33,287 nucleotides of DNA, from the NCBI GenBank assembly GCA_031549535.1, contig JAVBPP010000095.1, positions 1 to 33,287 of the forward strand, in the 5' to 3' direction. This document shows positions 7,149 through 15,641 of the stretch, in pieces. A program made the position numbers and the translations under genes. Below the pieces are notes generated by a model that was not told where the DNA came from, searched no databases, and saw only the letters and a program-made list of their open reading frames with translations. Every line of letters begins with the position of its first letter. Positions within the stretch are counted from its first letter, which is position 1. Origin of the DNA: JAVBPP01 sp031549535. GTDB lineage: Bacteria > Bacillota > Clostridia > Oscillospirales > Acutalibacteraceae.

Positions 7149-10100
7149 ATGGGTCATTTTGATGTTCCTTTCAAGGACAAAAACTCCGAGCGGTATTTTC
7201 TTTCCCGGCGCGTGGAGCGCATTCTGGAGGAGCTGCAGGGCAAACGCCTGTATACGGATAGCGAAAGCGTCAACGGCTTTTCCTTCCGTGACGGGCAGTA
7301 CACCATCGACCAAGTAGGCGAGGGCGAATGGCGTGCGTTTGACAGCGAAAACGAGTATTGGGGCTATCCCGAGTGTTACGCCTGGTTCAAACACAGCTTC
7401 ACCGTTCCGGCGCGCTTTGCGGGCAAAACGGTGCTGTATGAATTGCAGCCGTTTCCGGACGCGGGCTGGCAGGGCACAAACCCGCAGATTATTATTTTCT
7501 CCGACGGAAAAATTTTGCAGGGCATGGATTCCAACCACACGAATGTCAAACTGCTGGACTGCGCCAAGGGCGGCGAAAGCTATAACTTTGCCATCAACGC
7601 GCACACGGACGCCTTTGCCTACCGCGGCAAGGTGCAGATGCGGGCAAAACTGAAGGTGATTGATACCCTTGTATTGCGTCTGATTTTTGATTTGCAGACG
7701 CCGCTGGAGGTCTCCCGCCTATATGACGCGGACGATCTGCCGCGCATCGATATCATCAAAACGCTGGATAAGGCTGTCAACGAGCTGGATTTCAATGCCC
7801 GTGAATATGCCACCTTTGCCGCTTCCTGCGAAAAGGCACTGGCGATCCTCGAAACCGAGCTTTACGGCAAGGATAACAGCGAGGTCACCGCGCACTGCAT
7901 CGGCCACACGCATATTGACGTTGCCTGGCTGTGGAGATTGCGCCAGACGCGCGACAAGGCGGGGCGCTCTTTTGCGACCGTGCTGAAGTTCATGGAGGAA
8001 TATCCGGAATATAAATTCATGTCCCCGCAGGCGCAGCTGTATGACTATGTCAAGCAGGATTATCCGCAGGTGTATGAGGGCATCAAACAGCGCATCAAAG
8101 AAGGCCGCTGGGAGGCCGAGGGCAGCATGTGGGTGGAGTCCGACACCAACGTGGTTTCGGGCGAATCCCTGGTGCGTCAGTTCCTGTTCGGCAAGCGCTT
8201 TTTTAAGCAGGAATTTGGCGTGGAGAACAAAATCATGTGGCTGCCGGACGTGTTCGGCTATTCCGCCGCCCTGCCGCAAATCATGAAACGCGCGGGCATC
8301 GATTTCTTTATGACGACAAAAATTTCCTGGAACGAATATAACAAGGTGCCCTACGACACCTTTAACTGGAAGGGGATTGACGGCACGGGCGTGCTCTCCC
8401 ACTTCATCCCCGCCACAGGCAACACCAACGAAAACGACAGCTTCCAAACCACCTATAACGCCTTTTTGAACCCGGCCATTATTTCCGGCGGGTGGAAGCG
8501 TTATTCGCAGAAAGACCTCAACCGCGATATCCTCATCAGCTACGGCCACGGGGACGGCGGCGGCGGCCCGACGAAGGAAATGCTGGAATACGGCAAGCGC
8601 ATGGAGCGCGGCATTCCCGGCTGCCCGCGTGTGAAGCAGAATTTCAGCATCGACTTCTTTAAAAAGCTGGAGCAGGATGTCAAGGAGAACGACCGTTTGC
8701 CGGAGTGGGCGGGCGAGTTGTATCTGGAATTCCACCGCGGCACCCTGACCGCGCAGGCGCGCAACAAGCGCTATAACCGCAAGAGCGAGCTGCTCTATCA
8801 CGACATGGAGACCCTCGGTGCACTCGCACAGCAACTGTGCGGCGAAACCTATCCCACAGAGCACATCAACGAGGGCTGGAAAATCATTCTGCTCAACCAG
8901 TTCCACGATATCATCCCCGGCTCCTCCATTGAGGCGGTGTATGAGGATTCCAAGGAACAATACGAAAAGCTGGCGCAGGAGGGCACGGCCCTGCGTGACG
9001 GCCTGATGCAGAAAATTGCATGCGCGGTCGCAAGCACACAGGATGCGCTGGTGGTGTTTAACACCTTCGGCCAAAAACGCAGCGATGTTGTGATTACCGA
9101 TATGCCCGCCAAGGCGGAGTTTGCCATTCTCGACGCGGACGGCAACGCCCTGCCGTGGCAAAAAACCTATGACGGCAAGCTGGCGTTCTTTGCCAAGGAT
9201 GTCCCCGCCAAGGGCTATAAGCTGTTCCGCCTTGCCCAGGGCACGGCGGATTCCGCCGGGTTGGACGCAAAAACCAGCCGTGTGGAAAACGACTTTTTTG
9301 TCGCAGAATTTGACGGGCAGATGCATATTTCCAAACTGCTGCACAAGGCAAGCGGCCGCACCGTCGCCCCGGAGGGGGAAGTGCTCGGCAAGCTGCTCGC
9401 GTTCCAGGATAAGCCCTATCATCATGATGCCTGGGATATCAAGGTCTATTATGACCGTAAGCATGAGGTCATTGACGATGTAAGCGCCGCGGAAATCGTA
9501 GAAAACGGCCCGGTGCGCACTGTGCTCAAGGTGCTGCGCAAGTTCTATGAATCCACAGTGGAGCAGTACTATATCTTCTATCAGGCGCTTGACCGCATTG
9601 ATGTGGATTATAAGGCGGACTGGAAGGAACGCGACATCCTGCTCAAGGCAGATTACCCGGTGGATGTCAACACCACCCGCGCAACCTTTGATATCCAGTT
9701 CGGTAACTACGAACGCGCCACCCACAACAACACGCTCTGGGAGTATGCGCAGTTTGAGGCCTGCGGCCATAAGTGGACGGATCTTTCCGACAACAGCTTC
9801 GGCCTCTCTGTGCTGAACGACTGCAAATACGGCAACACCGTGAAACAGGGGCGCATTCAACCCTCCCTGCTGCGCTGCGCCACCCAGCCGAACCCCTCGC
9901 AGGATCGCGAGATGCACCATTTCACCTATTCCCTCTATCCGCACACGGGGCATGTGAGCGGCTCCAACGTGGTTTGGCACGGCTACTCCCTGAACCTGCC
10001 GCTGCTGTGCACACAGGCACAGAAAGCGGAAGGCAAGCTGGCCGAGGCCTATTCCCTGGTCTCCTGCTGCGCGGACAACGTCGTGATCGAGACGGTGAAA

Positions 10101-10310
10101 AAGGCGGAGGATTCCGATGCCATCATCATCCGCGCTTATGAAACCTGGAACAAAAAGACAGCTTGCTGTTTCACGTTTGCGGATGCCCCCAAGGCGGCCT
10201 GCGAATGCAATCTCATGGAGGAGGACGAAGGGGCAATCGCCGTAAACGGCAACGAAATTTCCCTGAAGTTTCGTCCGTTTGAGATTAAGACCATTAAGCT
10301 GCAGTTCTAA
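7149..10310 (+). CDS. GH38 alpha-mannosidase
   Basis: A 1053-residue glycoside hydrolase family 38 enzyme that removes alpha-linked mannose from oligosaccharides. There is no signal peptide, so it works in the cytoplasm on imported glycans. The zinc site is intact: GHTHID gives His253, His255 and Asp257, the nucleophile Asp367 lies in WLPDVFGYS, and His586-Asp587 in NQFHDIIPGSSI completes the site. Residues 1-240 are a beta-rich N-terminal domain, 245-520 the catalytic barrel, 520-620 the helical bundle, and the remainder the large C-terminal beta domains. Full family length. AGAAAGGCAGGG upstream acts as ribosome-binding site. The fucose isomerase and GH18 genes elsewhere in the window fit a host-glycan or plant-glycan diet. 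Confidence 0.95.
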   Translation: MGHFDVPFKDKNSERYFLSRRVERILEELQGKRLYTDSESVNGFSFRDGQYTIDQVGEGEWRAFDSENEYWGYPECYAWFKHSFTVPARFAGKTVLYELQPFPDAGWQGTNPQIIIFSDGKILQGMDSNHTNVKLLDCAKGGESYNFAINAHTDAFAYRGKVQMRAKLKVIDTLVLRLIFDLQTPLEVSRLYDADDLPRIDIIKTLDKAVNELDFNAREYATFAASCEKALAILETELYGKDNSEVTAHCIGHTHIDVAWLWRLRQTRDKAGRSFATVLKFMEEYPEYKFMSPQAQLYDYVKQDYPQVYEGIKQRIKEGRWEAEGSMWVESDTNVVSGESLVRQFLFGKRFFKQEFGVENKIMWLPDVFGYSAALPQIMKRAGIDFFMTTKISWNEYNKVPYDTFNWKGIDGTGVLSHFIPATGNTNENDSFQTTYNAFLNPAIISGGWKRYSQKDLNRDILISYGHGDGGGGPTKEMLEYGKRMERGIPGCPRVKQNFSIDFFKKLEQDVKENDRLPEWAGELYLEFHRGTLTAQARNKRYNRKSELLYHDMETLGALAQQLCGETYPTEHINEGWKIILLNQFHDIIPGSSIEAVYEDSKEQYEKLAQEGTALRDGLMQKIACAVASTQDALVVFNTFGQKRSDVVITDMPAKAEFAILDADGNALPWQKTYDGKLAFFAKDVPAKGYKLFRLAQGTADSAGLDAKTSRVENDFFVAEFDGQMHISKLLHKASGRTVAPEGEVLGKLLAFQDKPYHHDAWDIKVYYDRKHEVIDDVSAAEIVENGPVRTVLKVLRKFYESTVEQYYIFYQALDRIDVDYKADWKERDILLKADYPVDVNTTRATFDIQFGNYERATHNNTLWEYAQFEACGHKWTDLSDNSFGLSVLNDCKYGNTVKQGRIQPSLLRCATQPNPSQDREMHHFTYSLYPHTGHVSGSNVVWHGYSLNLPLLCTQAQKAEGKLAEAYSLVSCCADNVVIETVKKAEDSDAIIIRAYETWNKKTACCFTFADAPKAACECNLMEEDEGAIAVNGNEISLKFRPFEIKTIKLQF

Positions 10311-10363
10311 TTGCTATCAAACGAGTGTCGTCAAGGGTATGTGTAACTTTCTAGAAAATAAAG

Positions 10364-10392
10364 TTGAATTTTTTCGTTCAATATGCTATCAT
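10364..10392 (+). promoter_or_regulatory. Sigma-A promoter of the leader and polyprotein transcript
   Basis: TTGAAT (10364-10369) and TATCAT (10387-10392) are 17 bp apart. The promoter lies in AT-rich DNA after the mannosidase gene, with a well-formed short ORF starting 23 bp downstream. Confidence 0.7.
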
Positions 10393-10414
10393 GGATACAC
10401 TGGAGGGCTTTAAT

Positions 10415-10498
10415 ATGCTAATTTCAGGCGTTAAGATATTAAAAGTCATGGTTTGCTCCGTCCAAATGGATAACGGCGAGACGTTGTGCGGAGCTTAA
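10415..10498 (+). CDS. 27-codon leader ORF with strong ribosome-binding site
   Basis: GGAGGG (10402-10407) lies seven bases before an ATG, and the frame runs 27 codons to TAA. The peptide begins MLISGVKILKVM and ends DNGETLCGA; it matches nothing I recognise. Promoter, start signal and position in front of hairpins and terminators suggest a regulatory leader peptide rather than a functional protein. A remnant of a longer gene is the alternative. Confidence 0.5.
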   Translation: MLISGVKILKVMVCSVQMDNGETLCGA

Positions 10499-10501
10499 TC
10501 A

Positions 10502-10587
10502 AGAAGGTTATCCTTCTGAGGTTCGTCGGTAATATGGCGGATAGGCATAGAAATTCCTATGCTTTTTGAAGTGTTGCCATTTTACCG
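10502..10587 (+). promoter_or_regulatory. Structured leader RNA between leader ORF and terminators
   Basis: Three nested or adjacent stems are visible: AGAAGG-TTAT-CCTTCT (10502-10517); a 12-base stem with one mismatch pairing 10527-10538 with 10576-10587; and inside it GCATAG-AAATTC-CTATGC (10545-10562) followed by TTTTTG. Such alternating hairpins are typical of attenuators, but no known riboswitch or T-box sequence is present. Confidence 0.5.
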
Positions 10588-10610
10588 ATGAGATGAAAAG
10601 ATTAAGTATT

Positions 10611-10639
10611 GGCTGCGGCGTTTTGTCCGCAGCCTTTTT
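10611..10639 (+). terminator. Intrinsic terminator upstream of the polyprotein gene
   Basis: GGCTGCGG (10611-10618), an 8-nt loop, CCGCAGCC (10627-10634) and TTTTT. It lies downstream of the leader promoter and upstream of the coding region, so it would stop transcripts before the gene unless antitermination occurs. Alternatively it closes a separate small RNA of about 240 nt. Confidence 0.8.
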
Positions 10640-10666
10640 GATTGTCGGGGTACACTATACCCCTGC

Positions 10667-10701
10667 GCGGAAGGCTGAAAAGCTTTCCGCTATTTTATTT
10701 T
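10667..10701 (+). terminator. Second hairpin with T-rich tail just before the polyprotein gene
   Basis: GCGGAAGGCT pairs with AGCTTTCCGC across a GAAA tetraloop (10667-10690, one G-U pair), followed by TATTTTATTTT. It ends 15 bp before the start codon, next to the AGAGG ribosome-binding site at 10703-10707. A further small palindrome GGGGTA-N5-TACCCC sits at 10647-10663. Confidence 0.6.
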
Positions 10702-10716
10702 GAGAGGAAGAAGAAA

Positions 10717-13116
10717 ATGAACATTACAATAAAACATGTTGCAACCGAACAGCAACTCGACGCCACTCTTGCGTTCGACAAAAAGGTATTCGGGCATTCA
10801 AGCGAAAATCATAGTCCTGCGTATTCACGGAATAAGTGGGTTGAACGAATGAAAACTCACGGCGACTTAATGCTGTACGCTGAAATGGGAGGCGAAGTCA
10901 TCGGTATTGTATTTGGTAGAATTGAGAATGGCAATAGCATCACCGTTGGGCCTGTGGCAGTCGATGAACGTTTCAGAAAACATGGCATTGCGAGGGAGTT
11001 GATGTTCCTGCTTGAAAAGCGTGCTCTCAGACACGGCATTCACCATCTTGGTTTAGGCGCAGTGGAAAGTGCCGAAGAATTTTATCAGAAACTCGGTTAC
11101 ACCGGAACTCTGCTTGTTCAATCTGAAAAACACAGCATCGATGAATTGTTGTCTTTGAACGAGAAGTATCCGGTAAGAGGTACTAATGTTTACGAAGGCA
11201 CAGTCAATCAGGTTTTTCTTGGCTTGCCATTTCCCGACCGCGAACTTCAACGGCAATATGAAGCCACTTTACCTGGGTGTTATACACAAATGATATTCGA
11301 AAAAACGATACAAGAGGAGGACAATACAATGAAAAATAATATTGGCAACTACGCTCGTCATGCACAGTTTTGGGATTGGAGTGGGCATGACCGCACCGGA
11401 GAACATGAACACTGGCGTAAATATGCCGCAAAATATGGAAAAAACGTACTTATCCCTATGTGCGCGTGGGGTGAAACCGGCGCTTATTTAGCGAAACATG
11501 GTATGAACGTCACCGCGTTCGATATAACACCAGAAATGATAGCCGAAGGAAAAAAACGATACGGCAATATACCGGGACTAAAACTGTACGAGGCTGACGT
11601 GAGAGATTTTCGTTTCGATTTGCCGCCGGCGGACTTTTGCTACAGCATGGATTTCGGGCACATACTCACGATAGAAGATGTAAAGAGGGCGCTGGTCTGC
11701 ATCAACAATCACTTGCGCGACGGCGGTGGCTTAGTTATCGAAACAGGTTTGAGAATGCCTGACGCAGAGTCAAATTACACGCCTACGGAAACTTTCCATC
11801 CTTTAACTCAGGTTTATCCGGATATGAAGGTTTGGAAAACCGGTGAAACCCGCAACGACGCAGACACCGGGCGATGCTACATTTCGCAAACCTTTTACGC
11901 CGAGAATAGTAGTGGCAATGTTGAGAGCTTTGATCATGCCTTTTATCTTCAAAGTTATACACGCGAGGAATGGCTTGAGGCATGTAGGGAGTGCGGGTTT
12001 GATGTAATTGGTGAGTACAACGACCGCGCACTGGCGTCGTGGCAGAGCGGCGGCAGCGGATGCCGTATTTTTGAAGCGGTGAAGTCAACGGCTGCTAAGA
12101 AAAAATACAGTCCGGTGGTCAACTTGGATTATCTCCAAACACCGATATACCGTTACGAAAATGTTGCGATTTACAACGACAACATCAATCTGCAACAGCC
12201 TAACGATGGGTACATAGTGTCATATCGTTTCGATATCAATGCCGATAATAAATGGGTTGGCTGGATAAACGTCAAGATCGGTTATTCCATCAGCGCTTAT
12301 TATGACGGTCAAATCGGCTTTATGATAAACGACGATCAGGAACGAAACCATGGTTACATGACGAAAGCCTGTCTCGCACTGCGGCCTTTTCTAAAAAAAT
12401 GTGGATATGGCCAAATACTGATTTCAACTGATGAAAACAACGCCCCTTGCCGCCGCGTTATGGAGAAGATCGGCGCTGTATTACTCGAAACAGTCGATAC
12501 GCCGACTTGGACGGGTATTTACAGGCAGGGGCAGCGCAGGACGTGTATTTATGAATGGAAGGTTGAAGAAGCTACCCAGCAGGATAATTCAAAGATGAAA
12601 TTCATTCATACGAAAATTGACCTCGATGCCGACCGCGAATATGCCCTCGAACGCCATTGCCGTATCAATTACGAGTGCGACACGCCGTGGGCGAGAAAAC
12701 TTGCGTGCGAACAATATCAGACGAACTGGTTAGCCAATGCCGGACAGCAAAACGAATTTTTAACCGCACTGCGCGAAAGCATGGAGGATAAACGTACAAT
12801 CGCTGAAATTATCAGAACCGAATCGGGCGAAATAGTCGGCTATTTATGGGTTCCGTTTCATGGCGAAACCGATTCGTTTATGTGCTGGGCGGATGTGCAG
12901 GATATTTATGTTGAGGAATCCTTCCGTAATAATGGTGTCGCGACGTACCTAATGGACTATGCTGAAAAATCGGCAAAGCGAAATAGCGCGAGGGTTATTC
13001 GCTCGGGAACCGGTTGTGAAAATATCGCATCACAGGGATTGCATCAAAAGTTAAGCTATTATCAGTACCGATACGAATACGAAAAAGTTTTACAGGAGGA
13101 CACGAAAAATGATTAA
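10717..13116 (+). CDS. GNAT-methyltransferase-GNAT-GNAT fusion protein
   Basis: One open frame of 799 codons carries four enzyme-like modules. Residues 1-200: GNAT acetyltransferase with RFRKHGIA (85-92) as acetyl-CoA loop. Residues 205-450: class I SAM-dependent methyltransferase, with VTAFDITPEMIAEGKKRYG as the motif II region and an atypical motif I (IPMCAWGETG). Residues 455-615: a second GNAT (HIGF-like strand IGFMINDDQERNHGYMTKAC). Residues 627-799: a third GNAT (DIYVEESFRNNGVATYLM). At 11329 an ATG begins module 2 with AGAGGAGG eight bases upstream, and at 12595 an ATG begins module 3 with AGGA ten bases upstream, so separate genes appear to have been joined, or both forms are made. 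The start at 10717 follows AGAGG. The region is more AT-rich than its neighbours, suggesting transfer. Substrates are unknown; resistance or self-modification is possible. Confidence 0.75.
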   Translation: MNITIKHVATEQQLDATLAFDKKVFGHSSENHSPAYSRNKWVERMKTHGDLMLYAEMGGEVIGIVFGRIENGNSITVGPVAVDERFRKHGIARELMFLLEKRALRHGIHHLGLGAVESAEEFYQKLGYTGTLLVQSEKHSIDELLSLNEKYPVRGTNVYEGTVNQVFLGLPFPDRELQRQYEATLPGCYTQMIFEKTIQEEDNTMKNNIGNYARHAQFWDWSGHDRTGEHEHWRKYAAKYGKNVLIPMCAWGETGAYLAKHGMNVTAFDITPEMIAEGKKRYGNIPGLKLYEADVRDFRFDLPPADFCYSMDFGHILTIEDVKRALVCINNHLRDGGGLVIETGLRMPDAESNYTPTETFHPLTQVYPDMKVWKTGETRNDADTGRCYISQTFYAENSSGNVESFDHAFYLQSYTREEWLEACRECGFDVIGEYNDRALASWQSGGSGCRIFEAVKSTAAKKKYSPVVNLDYLQTPIYRYENVAIYNDNINLQQPNDGYIVSYRFDINADNKWVGWINVKIGYSISAYYDGQIGFMINDDQERNHGYMTKACLALRPFLKKCGYGQILISTDENNAPCRRVMEKIGAVLLETVDTPTWTGIYRQGQRRTCIYEWKVEEATQQDNSKMKFIHTKIDLDADREYALERHCRINYECDTPWARKLACEQYQTNWLANAGQQNEFLTALRESMEDKRTIAEIIRTESGEIVGYLWVPFHGETDSFMCWADVQDIYVEESFRNNGVATYLMDYAEKSAKRNSARVIRSGTGCENIASQGLHQKLSYYQYRYEYEKVLQEDTKND

Positions 13117-13195
13117 ACTGCAAGGTGATCAAATATTTCTTACAACATTGGAACGACAAGATTGTAAAAAATTATATGAAGATTTCGAGCCGTTT
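13109..13195 (+). pseudogene. N-terminal remnant of a further GNAT acetyltransferase
   Basis: ATG at 13109 overlaps the polyprotein's stop and is preceded by CAGGAGGA (13093-13100). The first 28 codons (MIKLQGDQIFLTTLERQDCK, then KLYEDFEP) look like the start of a GNAT protein. After about 13190 the reading frame enters GC-rich palindromic repeats and loses any resemblance to the family. The gene is therefore broken, by insertion or deletion. Confidence 0.6.
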
Positions 13196-13726
13196 CCTGT
13201 GGATGTTGTCTGCCACAGGCGACGCCCTGTGTCCCTTGCGGGGAAACCTCCCTCGGCGAGGGAGGCGGGGAGGGGTACAGCGTTCCTTGGCTCCCTCCGG
13301 GAGGGATATCCCCTCCGCGAGGCAACTGCCGCCCACAGGCGGCTGAGGGAGCCCTCGCTTGTAGGCCGCCCGGACGGTTGCGGCGGAAATTGTGGCGAAC
13401 AGGACGTACGCGGGGCACCGTTGTTCTCTTTGGATGGCGTTTGGAAAAGGCAACCGGCATCTACACAGGCAACCAGAACGTATTATGATGCATATCGCCG
13501 CAGGGGCGCATCGTATGCGCCCGATGCCGTTTCCCTGCGCAAAAAAACCTCGGACAATACCAACCGCGCGGCGGAAGCGCACGGCGGATACCGAAAATAA
13601 ACGGCGCTCTGTCGGAACGTGGACGCGCCATGCGCGCCCCTACCGGATGCGACCCGGACGGAGCGGCGGAATTTGCGTGGCGTATCGCGTAGGGTGCGCA
13701 CACCGGGCGCACCGTCGTTTCCTGTT
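13196..13726. repeat. Cluster of GC-rich palindromic repeats without a credible gene
   Basis: This 530-bp stretch holds several perfect hairpins: CCTCCCTC-GGC-GAGGGAGG (13247-13265); a 65-bp palindrome bounded by GGCTCCCT (13289-13296) and AGGGAGCC (13346-13353) with an internal GCCGCC-CACA-GGCGGC; GGGCGCAT-CGT-ATGCGCCC (13504-13522); and GGTGCGC/GCGCACC (13693-13713). The GGCTCCCTC...GAGGGAGCC type resembles dispersed palindromic repeats common in gut Clostridia. Open frames across it are open in several frames at once and reflect composition, not coding. Confidence 0.65.
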
Positions 13727-15583
13727 TTATGTCGCCGTGCCTTCCCGCAGCCGCCTTTGCACGGGGCAGCCGCCGTCCAGCCGGTCCGCGCCGCAGGCGG
13801 CGCAGTGGGTCAGGCAGCAGGCCGTTGTGGCGGCCTTGTGTGCCTTTTCATTCTCACGCATCAAAAAGGCCTTAGAGATGCCGTAATCCAAATGATCCCA
13901 GGGGAGAATTTCGCTGAACTCCCGCTTGCGGTTTGCGTAAAAGGCCGGGTCGATTGCGCATTCCCGGAAGGCCTCCATCCAGCTGTCAAAACGGAACTGA
14001 TCGTCCCAGCCGTCAAATTTGCAGCCCTTTTCAAAGGCGCGTTCCAAAACCGCCCCGAGCCTGCGGTCGCCGCGCGCAAACACACCCTCCAGCATGCTCA
14101 GCTGCGCCTTGTGCCTGCCGACCGTCACCTTGCGCGTGGTCAGGCTGGAGCGCAGCAGTTTTTGTTTTTCCTCCAAAACCTCCGGCGTATCCTGCGCCTC
14201 CCATTGAAAGGGTGTGAACGGCTTTGGCACAAAGGAGGAGGCACCCAGGGAGACGGAAACGCTCTTGCCCTTGGGCTTGTTGGGGTTCTGGTAATAGGCG
14301 TCTACAACCTGTTGTGCAAGCTGCGCGATACCCGTGATATCTTCCTCGGTTTCCGTGGGCAGGCCGAGCATGAAGTATAGCTTTACCGCTGTCCAGCCGC
14401 CCTCGAAGGCCTGCCGCGCGGTGGAGAGAATCTCTTCTTGCGTAATATTTTTATTGATGACGTCGCGCAGGCGCTGTGTCCCGGCCTCCGGCGCGAAGGT
14501 TAGGCCGCTGCGGCGCACCTCAGTGAGCTGTTCCATCAATTCCTGCGGAAAGTTATCCATGCGCAGGGAGGGCAGGGCAATGTTGATTTTCTCCTCCGGT
14601 GTCCAGCGCAGCAGGGCGCGCAGCAGGGGCTCCAAATCGGAGTAATCGCTCGTGCTCAGGGAGCATAGGGAAATTTCGTCATAGCCGCTCGCTTCGCAGA
14701 TGTTTTTGCACTGCGCTTCCACCGTCTGGGCCGATTTTTCACGGATGGGGCGGTATAAAAAGCCCGCCTGGCAAAAGCGGCAGCCGCGTGCACAGCCGCG
14801 AAACAGCTCCACGGTCGTGCGGTCGTGCACCGTCTCAAGGAACGGCACAACAAACGCATCCGGGGCGAACATGCCGTCCAAATCGCGGACAATGCGTTTT
14901 TGCACCGGAAAAGGTGCATCCTCCTGTGCGGTAACGGCGGCAATGGTGCCGTCCGCATGGTAATCCACCGTATACAGGCTGGGCACATAGATGCCGGGCA
15001 ACTGTGCGGCGGCGCGTAAAAAGCGCTGTTTGTCCGAGCCCTGCTGTTTATGCTGTTTCAGCAAATCCAGCAGCTCGCCGCTGATTTCCTCCCCCTCGCC
15101 CAGAACAAATACATCAATAAAATCCGACAAGGGCTCCGCGTTGCAGGCGCAGGAACCGCCCGCAATCACAAGGGGCGTCAGGCTCGTGCGCTCGCGCGCG
15201 CGCAGGGGAAGACCCGCCAAATCCAGCATGTTTAAAATATTGGTGTAAGAAAGCTCGTATTGTAGCGTAAAGCCGAGCAGGTCAAAGTCCCGCAGGGGGT
15301 CGCCGCTCTCCAGCCCGTAGAGCGGAACACCGTTTGCCCGCATCTCCTGCTCCATATCCACCCAGGGGGCAAACACGCGCTCGCACCAGCAGTCCTCCCG
15401 CGCATTCGCGTGGGCATAAAGGATTTTCATCCCCAGGTGAGACATGCCGATTTCGTAGGTATCGGGAAAACAGAAGGCATAGCGCAGGGCGACCCGAGTC
15501 TTGTCCTTCACAATGCTGCCGTATTCCCCGCCGGTATAGCGGCCGGGCTTTTGCACCCGGTTTAAATCAAGTTTGTGATGCAT
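13727..15583 (-). CDS. TIGR03960-type B12-binding/radical SAM protein
   Basis: A 618-residue protein of the uncharacterised family found beside DUF2344 or ribonuclease G genes in many Clostridia. The N-terminal third resembles a cobalamin-binding-like fold (FPDTYEIGMSHLGMKILY). The radical SAM cluster motif CxxxCxxC is intact at Cys264, Cys268 and Cys271 (CARGCRFC), followed by LYRPIREKS. GLTFAPEAGTQRLRDVINKN and VKLYFMLGLPTETEEDI are typical later barrel strands. The C-terminus holds a cysteine cluster (CCLTHCAACGADRLDGGC). The reaction is unknown; a role in RNA or tRNA modification is often guessed. The usual DUF2344 partner is not next to it here. AAAGGAGCG precedes the ATG at 15583. Confidence 0.9.
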   Translation of the reverse strand: MHHKLDLNRVQKPGRYTGGEYGSIVKDKTRVALRYAFCFPDTYEIGMSHLGMKILYAHANAREDCWCERVFAPWVDMEQEMRANGVPLYGLESGDPLRDFDLLGFTLQYELSYTNILNMLDLAGLPLRARERTSLTPLVIAGGSCACNAEPLSDFIDVFVLGEGEEISGELLDLLKQHKQQGSDKQRFLRAAAQLPGIYVPSLYTVDYHADGTIAAVTAQEDAPFPVQKRIVRDLDGMFAPDAFVVPFLETVHDRTTVELFRGCARGCRFCQAGFLYRPIREKSAQTVEAQCKNICEASGYDEISLCSLSTSDYSDLEPLLRALLRWTPEEKINIALPSLRMDNFPQELMEQLTEVRRSGLTFAPEAGTQRLRDVINKNITQEEILSTARQAFEGGWTAVKLYFMLGLPTETEEDITGIAQLAQQVVDAYYQNPNKPKGKSVSVSLGASSFVPKPFTPFQWEAQDTPEVLEEKQKLLRSSLTTRKVTVGRHKAQLSMLEGVFARGDRRLGAVLERAFEKGCKFDGWDDQFRFDSWMEAFRECAIDPAFYANRKREFSEILPWDHLDYGISKAFLMRENEKAHKAATTACCLTHCAACGADRLDGGCPVQRRLREGTAT

Positions 15584-15611
15584 AGAACGCTCCTTTAAAG
15601 AAGATGCGTTT

Positions 15612-15641
15612 AGTATAGCATAACAGGGCGTTTTATGTCAC
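15612..15641 (-). promoter_or_regulatory. Putative promoter of the radical SAM gene
   Basis: On the minus strand GTGACA and TATACT are separated by 18 bp; the -35 lies over the last codons of spoIVFB. It would allow expression independent of the sporulation pair. Confidence 0.55.

Noticed and set aside
10502..10640. T-box or known riboswitch in front of the polyprotein gene
   Set aside because: The T-box core sequence (AGGGTGGNACCGCG-like) is absent, and no SAM, lysine, TPP or purine core was recognised. Only generic hairpins and terminators can be supported.
10717..13116. Fusion produced by sequencing error
   Set aside because: The joints are in frame over 799 codons without interruption, and each joint has sensible linker residues. 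An error cannot be excluded, but nothing in the sequence points to one.
13247..13713. CRISPR array
   Set aside because: The palindromes differ from one another in sequence and spacing; there are no regular direct repeats and no cas genes.
13109..13886. Overlapping open frames through the palindrome cluster
   Set aside because: Frames are open on both strands at once because of high GC and hairpins; translations are Arg/Pro/Gly-rich and resemble no family beyond the first 28 codons of the GNAT remnant.
15592..15633. Terminator between spoIVFB and the radical SAM gene
   Set aside because: No stem with T-run is present in the 49-bp gap; a promoter for the radical SAM gene fits better, and read-through from the spo genes is possible.
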